A DNA stretch of 64,000 nt, taken from contig NZ_VJXQ01000002.1 in the NCBI RefSeq assembly GCF_007655485.1, positions 305,173 to 369,172 on the forward strand, in the 5' to 3' direction. The translations under genes were made by a program, and so were the position numbers. The notes under the pieces are model-generated. The model made no database searches and had not been told where the DNA came from. It worked only from the letters and a program-made list of their open reading frames with translations. Position 1 is the first letter of the stretch; each line of letters starts with the position of its first letter. Below are positions 62,288 through 64,000 of this stretch, in pieces. Source of the DNA: Halobellus captivus. Its GTDB lineage: Archaea > Halobacteriota > Halobacteria > Halobacteriales > Haloferacaceae.

Positions 62288-62359
62288 TTGGCTGAACCGG
62301 ATCGAATCACATTGGCTGAATCGGGGTGAATCACATTGGCTGAATCGGCCGAACCGGGT
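62288..62359. repeat. 24-bp tandem repeat after the membrane-protein gene
   Basis: Three 24-bp units starting TTGGCTGAA at 62288, 62312 and 62336; the first two end in AATCACA. They begin 12 bp after the stop codon at 62276 and end 86 bp before the next gene. Confidence 0.8.
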
Positions 62360-62444
62360 GGACCGACCCAACCGGATCGGACCGAGGTTCGCGACATAGC
62401 CAGTCGACAGTATCAGTAATCGTCGGCTCGAATAGGGAACAACG

Positions 62445-63989
62445 ATGGACACGATCGATACCGTCCGCGCGGCGTTGGACTCGGACCGACGGGCTTCCTT
62501 CGCCCGTCGCGTCGAACGCGAAGCCGAGGCGCTGCAGACGGCCGTCCGCGACGGCGCGTTCGACGCGACGGAGTTCGCGGTCGGGATGGAGCTCGAAGGC
62601 TACGTCGTCGACAGTCGGGGGCGACTCGCCGACGCGCCCGAAGGACTCTTCGAAACAGACGGCTGCAGCCGCGAGCTCGGCGTTCACAACGCCGAGTTGC
62701 ACACCGAACCCGACGTCGTCTGCGACGCCGGAATCCGACGGCAGTTCGAGGAGCTGCGTTCGGTCCACGGATCGGTCCAGGGGATTCTCGGAGAAGCCGA
62801 CCGCCGGTTCGTCCTCGACGCGATGTGGACGGTGCCGCCAGTGTCGGGGACGCGTCGATACCTCGAAGGCGGGCGGGACGTCGACGGCGTCTTTCTGCCC
62901 GACAATATGCGACCAGTCCCGCGGTACATCGCCCTCAACCAGGTGATTCGCGCGGGCGCAGACGGACGAATCGACCTCGGTTTGCCCGGTCTCGAATCGA
63001 CGGACTCGATGCTCGTCGAGTCGCTGGCGACGTCGATGCAGCCGCACCTCCAGATCCCGGACCCGGCCGACGTCCCTCGCTATTTGAACGTCGCCACGCG
63101 GACGATGGGCCCGGTGCTCTCGCTCTCGGCGAACTCGCCGTTCCTTCCCGCCGATCTGTATGCCGAGGCGCTCGGAAAGGGTGGCGTTCGGATCGATGAC
63201 CTCCTCGGAGACGCGCCGCACGAACACCGGATTCCGATCTTCGAGCGCTCCGTCGACGAGGGATCGAACAAGTGTCGCATCCCGAGCGACGTCGAGACCG
63301 TCGACGACCTGATCGCGCGGATCGCGGCCGATCCGACGCTGGTCGCGGCCCCCGACCTCGACGACGAGACCGACGCGGCGAGCGGCCGATACGACGCCTT
63401 CGGCGCGAAGCGCGGCACGTACTGGCGGTGGGTCCGCCCGGTGTTCGGCGGCGAGGTCCCGCGGGCGAGCGACGGCGACCCGGTCCCGGGCGGCGACGAA
63501 GAGTCGATCAGAATCGAGTACCGGCCGCTTCCGACGCAGCCGACGCTCAGAGACACCGTCGGCGTGCAGGCGCTCGTGGTCGGCGTCCTCCGTGGCGTCG
63601 ACGTCTCCGGACACCCGCTCGCGACGCTCCCGTGGGAGGAGGCGCGCAGGTCGTTCTACGCCGCCGTCGACGAGGGCCCGGACGCCGAGCTCCGATGGGT
63701 GACAAGCGACGGCGAGCGGACGACGGCGACGGGCCTGATCTACGACGAACTGTTTTCGCTCGCACGACGCGGGCTCGACGACCTCGGCGTCGGGACCGAG
63801 ACGATCGAATGGGCGCTCGGACCGATCGAAGCGCGCCGCGAAACCGCCCACACCGCGCCGAGCGCGTGGAAGCGCGCCGCGGTTCGCGACGCCGTCGACG
63901 ACGGCGCGTCGGTGGCGGACGCGATCCGCGAGATGCAGTCGACGTACGTCGAGCGCGCGGCGAGCGGAACGCCGTTCAGCCGGTGGTGA
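62445..63989 (+). CDS. glutamate-cysteine-ligase-like (GCS2-type) protein
   Basis: 514 residues. The N-terminal FAVGMELEGYVVD holds a GxExE-type metal/ATP site and, later, IRIEYRPLPTQPTLRDTV matches the C-terminal catalytic block of the GCS2/YbdK carboxylate-amine ligase group. Haloarchaea make gamma-glutamylcysteine with a related enzyme (GshA), but this paralogue is longer and its substrate is unknown. Complete within the window, ending 11 bp before its edge. Confidence 0.75.
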   Translation: MDTIDTVRAALDSDRRASFARRVEREAEALQTAVRDGAFDATEFAVGMELEGYVVDSRGRLADAPEGLFETDGCSRELGVHNAELHTEPDVVCDAGIRRQFEELRSVHGSVQGILGEADRRFVLDAMWTVPPVSGTRRYLEGGRDVDGVFLPDNMRPVPRYIALNQVIRAGADGRIDLGLPGLESTDSMLVESLATSMQPHLQIPDPADVPRYLNVATRTMGPVLSLSANSPFLPADLYAEALGKGGVRIDDLLGDAPHEHRIPIFERSVDEGSNKCRIPSDVETVDDLIARIAADPTLVAAPDLDDETDAASGRYDAFGAKRGTYWRWVRPVFGGEVPRASDGDPVPGGDEESIRIEYRPLPTQPTLRDTVGVQALVVGVLRGVDVSGHPLATLPWEEARRSFYAAVDEGPDAELRWVTSDGERTTATGLIYDELFSLARRGLDDLGVGTETIEWALGPIEARRETAHTAPSAWKRAAVRDAVDDGASVADAIREMQSTYVERAASGTPFSRW

Positions 63990-64000
63990 AGCGTGGAGTG

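Overview
The window is 64 kb of chromosomal DNA from an extreme halophile of the class Halobacteria. The evidence is consistent across the window: high G+C, very acidic predicted proteins, TATA-like boxes about 27 nt upstream of start codons (leaderless transcripts), archaeal information-processing genes (TFS, MBF1, Lsm, L37e, RNase J, archaeal GluRS), isoprenoid lipid and coenzyme F420 genes, and two class II tRNA-Leu genes that lack an encoded CCA end. The genus cannot be fixed from the sequence alone. No insertion sequence, CRISPR array, provirus core or replication origin was seen. Most of the window looks like stable core genome.  Layout. 0-12 kb: a UshA-like nucleotidase, dodecin, two overlapping membrane genes, small Zn-finger and IscA genes, UspA, a methyltransferase next to hisD, two exported proteins, a cyclase-type hydrolase behind gltX, and a Met-rich membrane protein. 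12-18 kb: an HAD enzyme, an rnj-idsA pair (RNase J and prenyl synthase), a soluble histidine kinase, the overlapping lsm-rpl37e pair, and a MoaB with a histidine-rich tail. 18-29 kb: ilvD, a peroxiredoxin, an HD protein, asd, the biotin carboxylase/BCCP gene followed by birA, an inositol-phosphatase-like gene, an Lrp regulator and a DUF63 membrane protein. 29-42 kb: a stand-alone YcaO, a TbsP-like regulator, glyA-folD (one-carbon metabolism), an HAD enzyme, AlaX, MBF1, tRNA-Leu(GAG), a DUF420 membrane protein, a MoaD-like protein and purF. 42-48 kb: dnaK, then cofD, a dihydrouridine-synthase-like gene, idi, an SDR and tRNA-Leu(CAA). 48-54.7 kb: the complete sdhCDBA operon, then a divergent pair of a desuccinylase-like M14 enzyme and a RimK-type ligase fused to a retropepsin-like domain. 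55-64 kb: two Cys-motif proteins leading into TFS, a secreted gluzincin-type protein, an alpha/beta hydrolase, PspA, a membrane protein and a glutamate-cysteine-ligase-like protein.  The most unusual signals are not coding. (1) Two intergenic regions 36 kb apart (18352-18500 and 54804-54920) carry the same 120-150 bp element with a TATA-like box, conserved sequence and hairpins whose stems co-vary. This is a candidate small-RNA or structured-repeat family. (2) The 3' end of tRNA-Leu(CAA) is followed by two more direct copies of its terminal 23 nt and two inverted T-arm fragments, each direct copy followed by a hairpin. (3) At least a dozen genes have degenerate 16-27 bp tandem repeats lying on or just after the stop codon, several of which duplicate the last codons into the 3' flank. 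(4) hisD has promoter-like repeats about 32 bp apart upstream of its start.
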